DNA of 64,000 bases from NCBI GenBank assembly GCA_031216915.1, contig CM062297.1:368355704-368419703 (forward strand). The letters are read 5' to 3'. The DNA is from Pictodentalium vernedei (taxonomy: Eukaryota; Mollusca; Scaphopoda; Dentaliida; Dentaliidae). The position numbers and the translations under genes are program-made. The notes below the pieces were generated by a model. The model ran no database searches, was not told the DNA's origin, and saw only the letters and a program-made list of their open reading frames with translations. How positions within the stretch are numbered: the stretch's first letter is position 1; each line of letters opens with the position of its first letter. Shown piece after piece: positions 10,482 through 22,612 of this stretch.

Positions 10482-13400
10482 TTAATTTATTTTCTTTTCT
10501 TTTTTTCTTTTTCTTTTTAAACTAAATCTCTCGATATCTCTATCGACTTCCATAATCTTGAATTCGTCTAATTCCTCTTGATTTTCTGGAATCCTACCGT
10601 CCTTAATCATATCTAAAGCCCAATGTCCGAGCGCCAAAGTGCTTATTTTATTGTCTAACACGAATCTCTTATCGTCGTCAGCCGTCAGCGAAATCTTGTT
10701 GACTATTTCGGTATACACGTCGTGATTGTCACTTCGAATCGATTTCATAATCTTGTACACCGGCCCACTTCCGAACAGACAATCTTTATACTCTCGGAAA
10801 GAGATGTTTTTCTTCACCACGCACGCTTTAACTCCTTTGCACTTCTTGATCTCTTCCCCTTCAAGGCGATAAGCGTACAGTTTGGGTCTCAAACCCACGA
10901 ATGCGACGATTTGTTTACCGCCACTCTCATCCTTAAATTTACCCAACACCTTCTTGTTGTCGTTCGATTGAATGTTGGATTGGTGATCGATGGGATAATT
11001 GCTCATGTCGAACCACGTGGCCACGTTTGGAGATATATCTCGTAGGACGTCTTTCGTCTCTATCTCATAAACCAAACTGTCCGTGTTGGTGAACAGTAGT
11101 TTGGCTTTCTCGCCGAATTTCCGTTTGACGTAATTGTAGTGAAACTCGTACATCAATCGCTTGCTGATACCTAAGATGATCGGTCCGAGATACAGTTTGC
11201 CGAACATCAGATGCATCTTTTGCATGTGAACGTCCACTAGATTTTCGTCGAATATGGTTCGGTGTCTGTAATTGGGTTTCGCCACTAATTTTTTAGCTCT
11301 TTTCTCAGACGTGACGAGTCGAATGTCGGTTCTCTTTCTGATGTTTTCCATCGATTTACCATACACTCAGTTGTTCATGAGTTTGAGGAAATCCATTTCA
11401 AAATCGTTCTCAGCTCGAATTCTAAGATTCTTGTTGAGATCGATGTATTTTTTCATCCAAGGCTCTTCGTCGAATTGAATGATGCGATGTATGTTGAGTA
11501 ATTTCATCCCGTGATCGACGTATTGTTTCAATTTCTCGCTGTAGACGGCGTACTTACGTTTGTTAAATAAATTGGGAATGAGTTTTTTGTCGTCTCCTTT
11601 GACTGGTTCCATTCGTTTGGAAGCCAGCAGACAATCGTTGTGCAGGTGGTTTAACTCTTCTGGATAGTTCAAATCGACTTCTAAAATGCAAGGATAGTCT
11701 CTCCATTTTTGCATCTCTTCCAGTTCCGTCACCCATTTGAAATTTCCAATCGGTAAAGGATGACTCATGGCCCAACCATACAGATTATTAGCGTCCCAAT
11801 ACTGTATGTATTTATTCAATCATTCCGAATCGAAACCTTCTTTCATATAGGGATTGTTGGCTTCAGAATATCTATGGGAGATCATCGAGACGCCACCTCT
11901 CATGGCCTTTTCGAACATGAGCAACATATCCATGTCAGATAATAATTCCAATTGGACTTCAGTGGTCTTCAACAGAGCATCCCACGCCAGGCTGGGTGTG
12001 GTGAAATAGCAAGCCAGATCCAGACTGTAATTTCGACGACAGACGTCTCGAAAATTTTCGAACACGTCTGCCAGAAGCAGAACGTCGGTCTTCAGATACA
12101 GATAGTGAAAATTTCTCATGGTTTTCATATCGAACGATTTCCACACGTTTTCAGCATGTTCGTAATCCTCGTCAGAAATGTCGGATTCGTATACTTTCGA
12201 ATAAAAATCTTCTTTTAAAGGTAGCATGGTGTCGTCGAATCTCTTTAGATCATTCATGTAATCGTAAGGATAGACTCCTTTCCTCGACATGACATTTACT
12301 CGTTCTCTGGAGTGTGCGCTCATGATTTTAAATTTATCCTTGCTCATGTTATCGACTAGTATTTCCAGACTGGTCGACATGAATTTAAAACTGTTGATGA
12401 AATGTATTGCTCTATGAATGGATTTTGTTTCTTCTTCCAACGTCTCTCCATCGATTACTCTTTTCTTCTCCACGACCTTCCATTTCATGAAGGAAATGTA
12501 TCTTTCTTTGCTGTTCACGATGCAATTTAATTCTTCATGGGAGGTGCTGAGATTTTTCACAAACAGATGACCGTCGTAACCCGAGAGATGGTGAAATATC
12601 ACCGGATAGAAAATGGCATCTTGATATCTTAAATTACACTTGCTGTGGGCCGGAACACGATACAGACCCGTGTAATGATCATGTGACATTCAGTGGCTCT
12701 GTTATTTTCGTCCTGCTGCTCTCGTGTGATGATCATTTTCGCTGGAGTTTTGAATTTGTCGTATAAAATTTGAATTTTTGATTCTAATTCTTTCATGAAC
12801 CTTTGAGCCATGTCATCTTCACACCATTTTGTTTAGGTGAAGGGACCCATGTCATGTTGTGAGTCGAAAGCACATTTTACGTAAATGCAATAGCCCTGTT
12901 TTTGATATCTTTCAACGTAGCTTTGAAGAGCGTTGGGTTGGCAGGAACTCATTTTCATGGTGAAGCATTCGAAATTGGCGTACACGATGAATGGTACTTT
13001 TAACCTTCTATTGTGATTGCGAAAGTTCACGATGGTGTTGGGTTAGGGCATTTTGACGGTGACGCCTTGATTTTCGTTGCAATATTCCTGATGTTTCGCT
13101 AACGATTTTTCGCTGTGAAACATGTTCATGCAGTTGCAACATAAATATATCATACTTTTATGTTTATTATTCTGTGTTGACAGTAATAGGCTCGGATTTT
13201 TAACCCAACAATAATGACGATTGTCACCGTTTGAAATCAATAATAAAATAATCGTCTTTTCTCTTCTGAGATACGAAGTCTGTCTGAGAGGATAGATCAT
13301 TCGTTTTTCCTCATCGTATCCCAAGACTTTCACCACTATGGTGGGATTTTGAGCTTCGAAACGCTTGATGTCTTTTATCGACGTTGAAAAAGTCAGTCCA

Positions 13401-14090
13401 GTCCAATCGAGATTTTTACAAGTTAGCTCGTAATGAAAAACTCTATCAGAGTGCATTTTGATGGGGTATAAAGCAGAGGTGACTGCCCATTTAAAACACT
13501 GCTCATCTTTATTTCTCACGTTGACCACGGCGTGTTTTTTAGCTAAGAAATACGATGATTCCATGTAGGAAGATGCTTTCAACGAATCGTTTTTGGTCAC
13601 GTGAATTTCGAGATTCAACCCCTCTTTGAATGTCTAATTACTATCTCTATGTTGATAATTCGCGAAGACGTCAACATCTTGTCTTTCATCATTTCGAAAA
13701 CGTCCGATAAATCTGAACCTCGAAATATGGGTTGGGTGGCAGATCTGAAATATGCATCTCTCACGATGCTCTCACCGGAGTTTACGTCGATTTTATTCAT
13801 CGTGCAATGGAGTATCATCGCAATTTTTAGTCCCACGTCCATGTATTCGCGAAACAAATACAATACTTTTTTCTTCACCCGTTCCATGAACAATTTCGGA
13901 TTGACTTTCTTGAAAGATGGAACCACATCGAAAGTTTTAAAAATGCCTTTGATCGCACTCTCCCATTCTTCAGGATTCGATTGGAATGCTTTCGTGATGA
14001 TTCATCCTACATATTCTTCTCCTTTCCCTTCGTTGATTGCTCATTTAATTTCGTTCAATATATAACGTTCATCTCGATTCTGGATTGCAT
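10482..14090 (-). pseudogene. POLB: Protein-primed family B DNA polymerase
   Basis: The gene reads from about 14090 down to 10482. An N-terminal region (13043-13926) contains CFKWAVTSAL and a C2H2-like finger (CCNCMNMFHSEKSLAKHQEYC region). The exonuclease follows: Exo I reads VYANFEC instead of the expected D-x-E, and Exo II reads HHLSGYDGH. The polymerase domain has motif A DANNLYGWAM, motif B ISKRLMYEFHYNY and motif C LFTNTDSL, where the first Asp of D-T-D is Asn. Residues from 12689 to 10482 stay in one frame with TGA stops at 11820 and 11367. Upstream, TAA stops and frameshifts occur near 12700-12830, 13040 and 13615. It would replicate the element from a terminal protein primer. This copy has lost both catalytic activities. 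Confidence 0.9.
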
Positions 14091-14108
14091 CACTCGTTTT
14101 CGTTTTTT

Positions 14109-14688
14109 TTATTTTTTATTTTTTTTTTTTTTAAACTTGCAGTTCTTCGATGGCTTTTCGTTTGGACGTCTTCTTATTTTTCGCAACCAGAAAGGTTTTT
14201 TTTTTGACATCGACATTTCGATTCCCTTTGCCACCTTTTTCTTCTCAATTTTCACAACCAGAACGTTTTTTGATGTCATTGCTATCGACATTTCGTTTCC
14301 CTTTGCCACTTTTTTTTTCTTCTCATTTTTTGCAACCGGAACGTTTTTTGACGTCGTTGCTATCGACATTTCATTTGCCTTTTCATTGAGCAAACTACGT
14401 AACTCCTCGCGTATATGACTCTCTAAGTTTTTCATCATGCTGCACCACTACTGTGTTTCATTTTCTATTGTCAAGAGTTACTGCCGTCAGCTTATTTTTC
14501 GCAATTTGAGTCTGCTTAAGTTTGTTCACTTTCGATCTTTCGATTTTCTTTCCATCGCCTTGCAAATGATACTCCTGTATGGCTTTAATTTTTTTTGATT
14601 TGCTTCTATGATTTATGAAATTTGGAATTTTTAATTCTTCACAAATCTCGTTTCACCGAGGTACGGTATACTTATCTAAATTTTCCAT
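14109..14688 (-). pseudogene. SAP-like, Lys-rich protein with internal repeats
   Basis: From the ATG at 14688 the minus strand encodes an N-terminal segment resembling a SAP-type DNA-binding helix pair (LDKYTVPR, NEICEELKIPNF, KKIKAIQEY). A long Lys-rich tail follows, containing three imperfect copies of about 23-25 residues built on NEMSIATTSKNVPVAK and EKKKVAKG. TGA stops at 14653-14655 and 14458-14460 interrupt the frame. The end is a Lys run next to a T/A-rich tract. I infer a basic DNA-binding or core protein lying upstream of the polymerase on the same strand. The SAP assignment is tentative. Confidence 0.5.
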
Positions 14689-15119
14689 TTTTTTATTTGT
14701 TTGCTTTATCTGTAAGAATACATTTTGAATTTTTTTGTTTAAATAATAATTTTTTGTAAACAGTTTTTAAAAAATAGTCTTTATATATATGTTTTTTAAT
14801 TCCCCTCAAAAATTTTTTTTTTTGTGAGATTAATTGATTTTTTTATTTTCCTTAACGTGGGAAAAAATGAATTAATATGACAACAAAAATAAAGGAAATT
14901 AAAATTTAAACTTTTTTGTATATATATTATAGAGAGAAAAAAACTTTTACAGAAAATTTCACATTAAAGAAAATTAAATTTAAAAAACTTTCTGTATATA
15001 TATACAGAGAAAAAAAACTTTTTTACAAAAATTATTATTTAACAAAAAAAACACAAAATTCAAAAATATATATTATTATTTGCAATAATTCATAAAACAA
15101 AAAAAAAAAATAATCGATC
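14689..15119. promoter_or_regulatory. AT-rich divergent intergenic region
   Basis: About 430 bp of A/T-rich DNA lie between the minus-strand SAP-like gene and the plus-strand gene starting at 15120. They contain a twice-occurring block around TATATATA with flanking AAAAAACTTT (near 14925-14955 and 14990-15025). Since transcription diverges here, promoters for both directions are expected. I see TATA-like words but no defined motif. Confidence 0.4.
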
Positions 15120-15656
15120 ATGACAACAACACCTAAAAGATGCGAATTGAAATTGAAATGAGTCGAAATGTGCAAGAAACTCGGTTGTAAAATTTATAGA
15201 TTACAATGACATGATGCCATCAAATTGAACGAGGTCGAGATGAAGGGCTAACAGCACAAATACAACAAATATAGCATTACTTTGAAATTGGATGAAGCCA
15301 CGCTTGATTTGTTTTATGAGTACGAAAGCGATCTACAGAATATCGTCTTCACCAAGGACAGAGAATTCGACAAGAGCTATTTGTCATTGCCCTACGGAAG
15401 TTACATATATCCAAAAATCTCTCTCGAACTCGTAGACAGATTGGATGGCGAGAGCACGTTTGCCGAAGTAAAAAAAACTCGCAAAAGTAAATATAAACAT
15501 TCAACACATATGCAAAAATGGAGAAGACACGACCGTCAACATGATAATAACAGACTTGGAAATATTAAAAAAAACAAAAGAGTCACTGATTTAGTGAAGA
15601 AGAAGGGAAAAAAAGAAAAAAAAGTAATGAGATCTAGAGATATTCAATCTCTCTAG
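15120..15656 (+). pseudogene. Maverick hypothetical basic protein, three stops
   Basis: One plus-strand frame starts at the ATG at 15120 and runs to 15656 with stops at 15159 (TGA), 15207 (TGA) and 15249 (TAA). The readable part holds ATLDLFYEYESDLQNIVF and SLPYGSYIYPKISLELVD, then a strongly Lys/Arg-rich tail. The frame runs into the first arm of the hairpin, so the native stop may lie slightly upstream in another frame. I do not recognise the family. It is the only gene on this strand in the centre of the element. Confidence 0.45.
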
Positions 15657-15676
15657 ATCTCATTACCTTTTTTTTG
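15611..15676. terminator. Hairpin at convergent gene junction, copy 2
   Basis: Perfect 17-bp arms GTAATGAGATCTAGAGA (15624-15640) and its complement (15650-15666) surround a 9-nt loop and are bordered by A-rich and T-rich runs. It sits between the end of the plus-strand gene and the 3' end of a minus-strand gene. The arm is identical to the left arm of the hairpin at 8379. Confidence 0.75.
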
Positions 15677-15689
15677 TTTCCTCCTTCTT

Positions 15690-16043
15690 CTTATTCTTTA
15701 TTATCGCTCATATCTATTGTAATAACATTTCCTTCTTTCTTCACTTTCATCATTGATTCTTCTTTTCTTTTTTTTTTGCAATATATTACGTTTTTTATAA
15801 CACATTTGATTCCCACTATCATATTTATGAACGAATGTGGTGCATCTCTTGGCAACACTCACATCATTATTATTCTCTTCAGAAGGTGATGGTGGTGGTG
15901 GTGGTGGTGGTGGAAAACAACTCATTCTTCTTCTTCTTTTTAATTTCCACACTCTATCCCTATTTTTTCACATGTTTTTCCAGTTCTTTCCTGAAATATC
16001 TATCATTATCATTCAAAAAGGTCTCGTAATCCTTTTTATCCAT
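15690..16043 (-). pseudogene. Possible small Maverick gene, badly broken
   Basis: A minus-strand ATG at 16043 starts a short charged peptide (YETFLNDNDRYFRKELEK). It ends at TAG followed by another TAG, then reaches a (GGT)n/(ACC)n tract at 15888-15912. Beyond the tract another frame encodes SVAKRCTTFVHKYDSGNQMC and a basic tail. I infer one gene disrupted by stops and repeat slippage because the position fits the gene order, but the family is unknown. Confidence 0.3.
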
Positions 16044-16179
16044 TTTTTATATTATTTTTTTATACTTTGTATAATTTATATTTTATAGTTTATATAATAT
16101 ATAATTTTTTTTACTTTATAATAACATACTCAAAAGTGGTATACCCTTAAACGGCGAATTCGGACCAAACAGCGAACCC

Positions 16180-16618
16180 TCACCGAGTCACTAAATGTCC
16201 TGTCCACTCTTCAGATAGATAGAGACCGTTTCCACTGGAAAAAAGGTCGCCACCTCTTACGGGTTTTAGATACAATCCTTTACCACCATCTTTCTTGACG
16301 CAACACACGACTCCTCCCTTCTTCAAAAACAGTCCGCTGCCACCCATTAATTTCTCAACTGCCGAACTCACGAGTCCCGAGAGAGCTCACACACCGAGAG
16401 TCTTCCCGAGAACGGGCAATGCTTTTGAGCGATTCCTGCCAATAGAAACCGCCTTTCGTTCTCAAATTGTATCTCAATTGAGTGGGACTCAATCTCACTG
16501 TCAACCCTCTTCCATCATGAATCGCTTTCTCCATCCTTTTGCTTTGAGTTCTGGTCCAGGCAATCGAATCCCGACCGCCACTCGTCAGATGTTTGTGAGT
16601 GAATTTGAATCTCACCGT
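16180..16618 (-). pseudogene. Gly-rich pX-like minor virion protein
   Basis: The minus strand encodes a basic segment (HDGRGLTVRLSPTQLRYN), a Gly-Gly followed in a shifted frame by an Ala/Leu/Gly-rich hydrophobic stretch with one stop (about 16370-16440), and a tail with repeated G-x-G-L-Y/F-L words (GGSGLFLKKGG, GGKGLYLKPV, GNGLYL). The order basic head, hydrophobic core, Gly-rich tail resembles the small adenovirus-pX-like or membrane-active proteins found next to penton genes in Polintons and adintoviruses. Two frameshifts and a stop break it. The role is inferred from layout and neighbourhood. Confidence 0.5.
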
Positions 16619-16640
16619 CTCGTCTCAATTTAACGCTCTC

Positions 16641-17051
16641 TCAAATTTCTTCTTCTCGAAAATTATCTTCTAAATCCAACATCGTCTGTAGGGTATTAGG
16701 GTTGGGAGCGAGTCTGATCTTGTTGCTTCCTTTTCCATCCGTCTTCATTTGCGTCTGAATGTAATTGTTCAAATCGTCTATGTCGTAACTTCCTTTGGGC
16801 ATTCGAATCTCCAACCAATCCACTCCGTCGGAATACTTGAATGAGTTATTCTTTTCGGTGACGTTGGGAAAGGAATAATAAGTCTCTAGATTCACCAACG
16901 CCATCTCGTATCTTTTCTCCCTATTCAATTTGATGGAAGGTTCGAATTTCGTAGCGAATCGAGTCGAATCGCCATGCACCACAATTTGAATGGACTGTTT
17001 TGCAGCCATATTCTCGGCTATCCGTTCTAACAATTCTCCTTGATCGAACAT
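16641..17051 (-). pseudogene. Penton-like minor capsid protein, C-terminally truncated
   Basis: The frame from the ATG at 17051 encodes 136 residues with the N-terminal pattern of the Polinton single-jelly-roll (penton-like) protein: an IQIVVHGDSTRFATKF strand, then YEMALVNLETYYSFPNV, a short polar turn, and GSYDIDDLNNYIQTQM. It ends abruptly at EDNFREEEI, whereas members of the family are usually considerably longer. The downstream DNA switches directly to the pX-like gene, so the C-terminal part of the jelly-roll has been deleted. The protein would occupy the fivefold vertices, but this copy could not fold completely. Confidence 0.7.
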
Positions 17052-17107
17052 TATTTTTATTTTTATTTATTTTTAAAACTAAATTATTGATGATTTATTA
17101 TTATTTT

Positions 17108-17276
17108 CTAATTTTTGTTTTCACTCTCTATTTTATTATCATCAGAAACATAAAACTTGTAGAATCCACTCTGATATTTTCTGCGATTAAATTCGGTAGT
17201 CAAATCGATCACGATGAAATTGTGAAGTCCTCCATCCCAAATCCTCTTGCAGAATCTACTGAATTCTTCTCTGCTC
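17108..17276 (-). pseudogene. ATP: Packaging ATPase, C-terminal part (split by LINE)
   Basis: The minus strand encodes the end of the A32/FtsK-like ATPase, including NFIVIDLTTEFNRRKY and an acidic tail, ending at TAG 17108-17110. The reading frame begins at the LINE target duplication; the rest of the gene lies 5.6 kb away at 22873-23523. The match of frame and order on both sides shows the LINE inserted into a pre-existing ATPase gene. Confidence 0.85.
17262..17276. repeat. LINE target site duplication, left copy (15 bp)
   Basis: AATTCTTCTCTGCTC here equals 22858-22872. The pair brackets the nested LINE exactly and lies in the Maverick ATPase gene. Confidence 0.9.
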
Positions 17277-17534
17277 TCTGCATGACAATTATTATTTTAA
17301 TGCTTTGTAATGTGATTGGTTGGATGATCGCCATCTGAAGACCTGGCACTTCCACACACGGGTCAATCAGCCAGTGGCATACTTCGGTATCAACACTGGC
17401 TGAGAATATTGCTCCATACCAGGTATGTGGGAATACCGACAACCCGGTGGGTTCACTGCTTGGCAGTAACCCTACCCCTTGTTGGACTCCATGGTGGGTG
17501 GGAGCCGGGGCAGTGAACGCCTTAAAAATCAAAT

Positions 17535-18941
17535 ATGGATTCCACAAATAAAAAACAAAAACGATGTCGGGAATTACTTTCTACTGACTCGGATTCTGAC
17601 TCAGATTTTGAACCTACGACACATACTTGGCAAAAATTCATTATAATGTATGCAGCTGACGAAAATAAAAGACTATCAGATATGAACCCATTTCTAATAG
17701 AAAAATCAATTAAAGGGATTGCTGGAACAGTTAAAGACGCCAAGAAATTAAGATCTGGCGCTTTACTGATAGAATGTCGAAGGGAAGCTCAAGCGACAAA
17801 TTTACTAAAAACACAAAAACTAGCAGATATTGAGGTGAATACTTTTCCACATAAAATATTAAACAGCTGCAGAGGTGAAATAAGAACCAGAGAATTAAAT
17901 GGCATTGATGTAATGGAAATAAAAAAGGAATTAGAACCCCAAGGAGTGGCCGATGTTAAAAATAAATATACAGATTAGAAAGGATAACACAATTATTAAA
18001 ACAAATACTTACATTTTAACATTCAATTCTACTCAACCGCCAAAGGCTATTAAAGTTGGATATATGAACATCAAAGTGGATTTGTATATTCCAAATCCAC
18101 TTCGATGCTTCAAATGTCAGAAATATGGACATGGACAACACTATTGTAGAGGTCAACAAATATGTTTCCGATGTGGCCTGCAACATCAAGAGCCATGCAG
18201 CAATCCCATCAAGTGCATTAACTGTCAGGGCAATCACATGTCATCGTCCAAAGATTGCCCTGTCTGGAAACGGGAAAAAACTATTCAAAAAGTCAAATGT
18301 GAAAAACAAATAAGTTTTAAAGAAGCCAGGGAAATCGTGCCATCAATGCCAGGTATGTGTGCATCATTACCATCATATGCCACAAAATTATCCCAAAAAT
18401 TACCAACTCAATCAGTAGCATGCCAAACACAATACACATGGCTCAAAGGTACAATACCATCTTCAGTACAGTCATTTACAATAGACGAACCAGAACCACC
18501 AACCACTCAAAAGAATACAGCTGCCCAAATAACAGAAAAAATAACAACAGACAAAAAGGAACAACACCCTAAAAATCCACATCAAACAGAACAAAATAAA
18601 GAACCTAAACCTAAACCTGAAAAGAATAAGTCAAATAAACCAAACCAAGACATACAACATAGCTCTCAACAAAATCTGAGTCAGAGAAGGAAACAGTCAC
18701 AACAAGACAAGAAAAAAGAAAAGGAAAAGCAGAAACTAGCATCCAACAGAATATCTAAATGAGCAACATGTTTGAAGGCATTGAGATGTCAGTCGATGAG
18801 TGCAACGATGACACGTTCTCAAACAAACCACCCCTCAGTTCGTCTCAGGGAAAATCCCCACGTAAAACATCACCTAGAAGAAACACTGGGGCAATTTCGC
18901 CCATACGTCCACCTTCTAATTCACCACTCAACCATGGATAA
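17535..18941 (+). pseudogene. ORF1: LINE ORF1 (gag-like, CCHC zinc knuckles)
   Basis: From the ATG at 17535 the frame encodes an N-terminal domain with an RRM-like pattern (GIAGTVKDAKKLRSGALLIE). Near 17953-17978 the frame changes, and the next part holds three zinc-knuckle-like units (CFKCQKYGHGQHYC, CFRCGLQHQEPC, CINCQGNHMSSSKDC), then a Lys/Gln/Pro-rich tail. Near 18750 it returns to the first frame and stops at TAA 18939-18941, overlapping the ORF2 start by eight bases. The two opposite shifts suggest compensating indels in one original ORF. It would bind the element RNA. Confidence 0.8.
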
Positions 18942-21900
18942 TACACCCAAACAAAATATTATACAGTGGAATTGTCGAGGTTTTAGAGCGAATTTTAATG
19001 AACTTGGCCTTTTGAGCCAAAAGTATAAACCTGCTGCTTTTTGCCTGCAGGAAACTCTTCTAAAGAAACCCGAGTCTCAAGATCATTCAGTCTTTAAGAA
19101 TTATACTTCGTATAATGCCTGGGCAGATGAAACTGATCTTCATATTCGTGGAACATCCGTCTTAGTTAGAAACGACATTATTCACAGTTCTGTATCTTTG
19201 CAATCAAATTTACAGACTGTAGCGGTACGCCTAACTTTAGACAAGACAATTACATTATGTTCTGTATACGTTTCACCAGGTAAAACCCTACAACTGAATG
19301 ATCTTGAGCTGCTAGTCCAACAGCTCCCAACCCCATACATTTTGTTGGGTGATTTTAATGCACATAGCCCCCTTTGGGGTAATTCCTGCAGTCAAGAAGA
19401 CGTAAAAGGTAAAACTGTAGAAGCGTTCATTACAAAATATGATCTGTGTTTGTTTAATGATGGTTCAGACACTTATCTGCACCCCGCATCTGGTTCGTAT
19501 ACATCAATTGATCTTTCAATTGCATGCCGCTCTATCTTTCTTGATTTTTCTTGGAAGGTAGAAGATGACTTGTGCGGGAGTGATCACTTTCCAATTGTGT
19601 TGGAGAGTGTAGTTCCGGCGGACGATGAGAGAGTGCTCCAGTGGAACTTTAAAAAGGCTGACTGGGACACTTTTTCATCGCTTTGGTCTGGACGCCTCAC
19701 ACGGGAGAAATTTCAAGATAGTGCTGACCAAAATAGAACAATTTACTAACGAGCTGCTTGACATTGCAAACACAGGCATTCCTAAAACCTCGGGAAATCC
19801 AAAACGCTTCACCAAACCATGGTTTGATAATGAATGTAAAAAGGCTACAAAGGATCGTAAGAAAGCTGAAAGGGAATTTAACAAGTCACCAACCACATAT
19901 AATTTAGACAAACTTCGTATAAATCGGGCAAAAACAAGACGACTTTTAAAACAAAAACAGAAAAGTTCTTGGGAATCTTACGTTTCTAAGATTAACCAAA
20001 ACACTCTCATCACTAAAATTTGGAAAATGATTAAAAAGATTAAAGGAAAAGAAACAAAATCAACTGTACAACACCTGAAAGAAAACAACACCTTAATTAC
20101 ATCTAAAACAGAAATTTCAAACACTTTGGCCTCCACATTTTTGAAACATTCGTCGTCTGAAAATTGTAATCCTGAATTTCTAAAAATTAAAAAACAACAA
20201 GAAAAACAAAAGATCAAATTTGCCTCCAACAATTTAGAGGGTTACAATGAACCTTCCTCTATGGAAGAGTTACGTAACTCTTTGCATAGAGCAAAGGATA
20301 CTGCCACTGGTCCAGATGACATACACTACAAACTTTTAAAGCACCTGCCACAAACATCACTAGAACTTTTATTATCAATTTTTAATGGCATTTGGGTGAC
20401 TGGCCAGTTTCCACCATCCTGGCGTAAAGCAACTATAATTCCTATTCCTAAGCCTGATAAAGATCACAGCAACCCAAGTAATTATAGACCTATTGCCTTA
20501 ACCAGTTGTCTGTGCAAAACCATGGAGAGGATGATCAATGACCAACTTGTCTGATTTCTGGAATCGAACAATCTGCTTGCGGATGATCAGTGTTGTTTCA
20601 GAAACCAGAGGAGTACTGTGGATCATTTGGTCAGACTTGAAACGTTTATTAGAAATGCCTTTGCTAGAAAAGAACATGTGGTCGCCATCTTCTTTGATCT
20701 TGAGAAGGCATATGATACAACGTGGACGTATGGGATTTTAAAAGATCTTTTTAAAATGGGGTTGAGAGGGCGTATGCCTCTTTTTATTGAAAACTTTTTA
20801 AAGGACCGCCAGTTTCAGGTTCGTGTTGGGTCAACGTCATCTGATCCTCACGAGCAGGAATTGAGGGTTCCTCAGGGTAGTATTTTATCCGTTACCCTGT
20901 TTTCGGTTAAAATTAATAGTATCATCGATGCAATTGAGAATATGATAGATTCTTCATTGTATGTCGATGATTTTTTAATCTGTTATAGCAGTAAAAATAT
21001 GAATGCTATTGAGCGCAAACTTCAGCTGTGTCTGAATAGGATTCAAAAATGGTTTTAAATTTTCAAAGTCAAAAACGAATTGTGTTCATTTTTGTAAACT
21101 TCGGAAACATCACCTCGATCCGGAGGTAAAAATTGATGGGAGTCCTATTAAAGTTGTTAAGGAAGTGAAATTCTTAGGTTGAATTTCACTTCCCACATAA
21201 AACAACTAAAAGTTAAACGTAAGAGAGCTCTGAACCTACTGAAGGTCGTTGGTAGCACTGATTGGGGTGCTGACCAAAAAACTTTGCTCCAGCTGTATAG
21301 ATCACTTGTTCGATCAAAATTAGATTACGGTTCTATAGTTTATGGTTCTGCAAGGAAGTCATACCTAAAACCACTTGATGCCATTCACAATAGTGGTATT
21401 AGAATTAGTCTAGGGGCTTTTCGAACATCTCCTATAGACTCGATGCTTGTTGAAGCAGAGGAGCCTTCTCTTGAGAAGCGCAGAATTAAATTGTCTCTCC
21501 AATATGTGTCTAAACTTTTGGCCAATCCTTCAAATCCTGCTTTTACTTGTATTTCTGAACCTCAAAATGTTGACTTTTTTAACCGTCATCAGAAACATAT
21601 TCCTCCGTTGAGAATTCGAGTTAAACCCTACAAGGAGTCTGCAAAAATTGATTCTGAATCCATAAAAGAAAACCGTAATTTACACATTCCTCCTTGGCAT
21701 CTTAAAAAACCAACAGTTAATTTGGACCTTGCTTCTACCAAAAAATCTGATACCAATTCCTTGCAGTTCAAACAAAAATACGCCGAAATAAAGTCCAAGT
21801 ATAGTACATATACGAGGATCTATACAGATGGATCTAAAGATGGTGACAGAGTAGCATCAGCTGTTGTTGCTGGTGACCATGTCGCCTCAATCAGAATACC

Positions 21901-22612
21901 GAATCAGAGTTCTATTTTCACAGCTGAAGTTAAAGCTGTTCAACTCACACTTGAGCACATCGAGAATGCACAGGAAAGAAAGTCGATCATCTTCTCCGAC
22001 TCTCTTTCCTCTTTACTTGCTTTACTCAACCCCAAGTTGAAGAACCCTCTCATTTTGGAACTTCATGAAAAATTAACAACTCTCATATCTGATCAATATG
22101 ATATCGAGTTTTGCTGGTTACCCGGGCACGTAGGTATCGCTGGTAACACCAAAGCAGACAGTGCAGCAAAACAGGCTTTAACAAAGCCTCTCACTGATTT
22201 TAAGATCCCTTTCAGTGATTTTAAGCCTCATATTAGTAGTTACATCAAATCTATGTGGCAGGCGGAATGGGATGGGGCAACTAATAACAAGCTTCATCGC
22301 TTCCAACCAAGTATTTCTGATCACTACCCATCCAGTAACCTTTATAGAAAAGATCATGTTATTCTGACGCGGTGTCATATTGGTCATACACGACTAACAC
22401 ATTCCTTTTTGTTGGAGGGTTCTGTGCGACCAGAGTGTGTTCCCTGCCAGCAGGTGTTGTCAGTGGAACACATTCTTTTACATTGTATAGATTTTAATCA
22501 TGTCAGAGGGCAGTATTTTTCTGTAGGATCTCTGAGAGATCTGTTTTATCGTACGAGCCCGAATATAATTCTCTCATTTTTGAAAACAATCAACCTTTTT
22601 AGTAAATTTTAA
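18934..22612 (+). pseudogene. ORF2: LINE ORF2 (APE endonuclease, RT, RNase H)
   Basis: ORF2 starts at ATG 18934. Residues 1 to about 230 form an APE-type endonuclease (QWNCRGF, CLQET, GDFNAHSPLWG, SIDLSIA, GSDHFPI). After a frameshift near 19700 comes the reverse transcriptase with DLEKAYDTTW, RVPQGSIL and the catalytic YVDD. TGA at 20552-20554 interrupts it, with further shifts near 21050 and 21180. RNase H follows (YTDGSKDGD, TAEVKAVQL, FSDSLSS, WLPGHVGIAGNTKAD) and then a Cys/His cluster (CVPCQQVLSVEHILLHC). This is the complete domain order for an I-group LINE. Confidence 0.88.
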
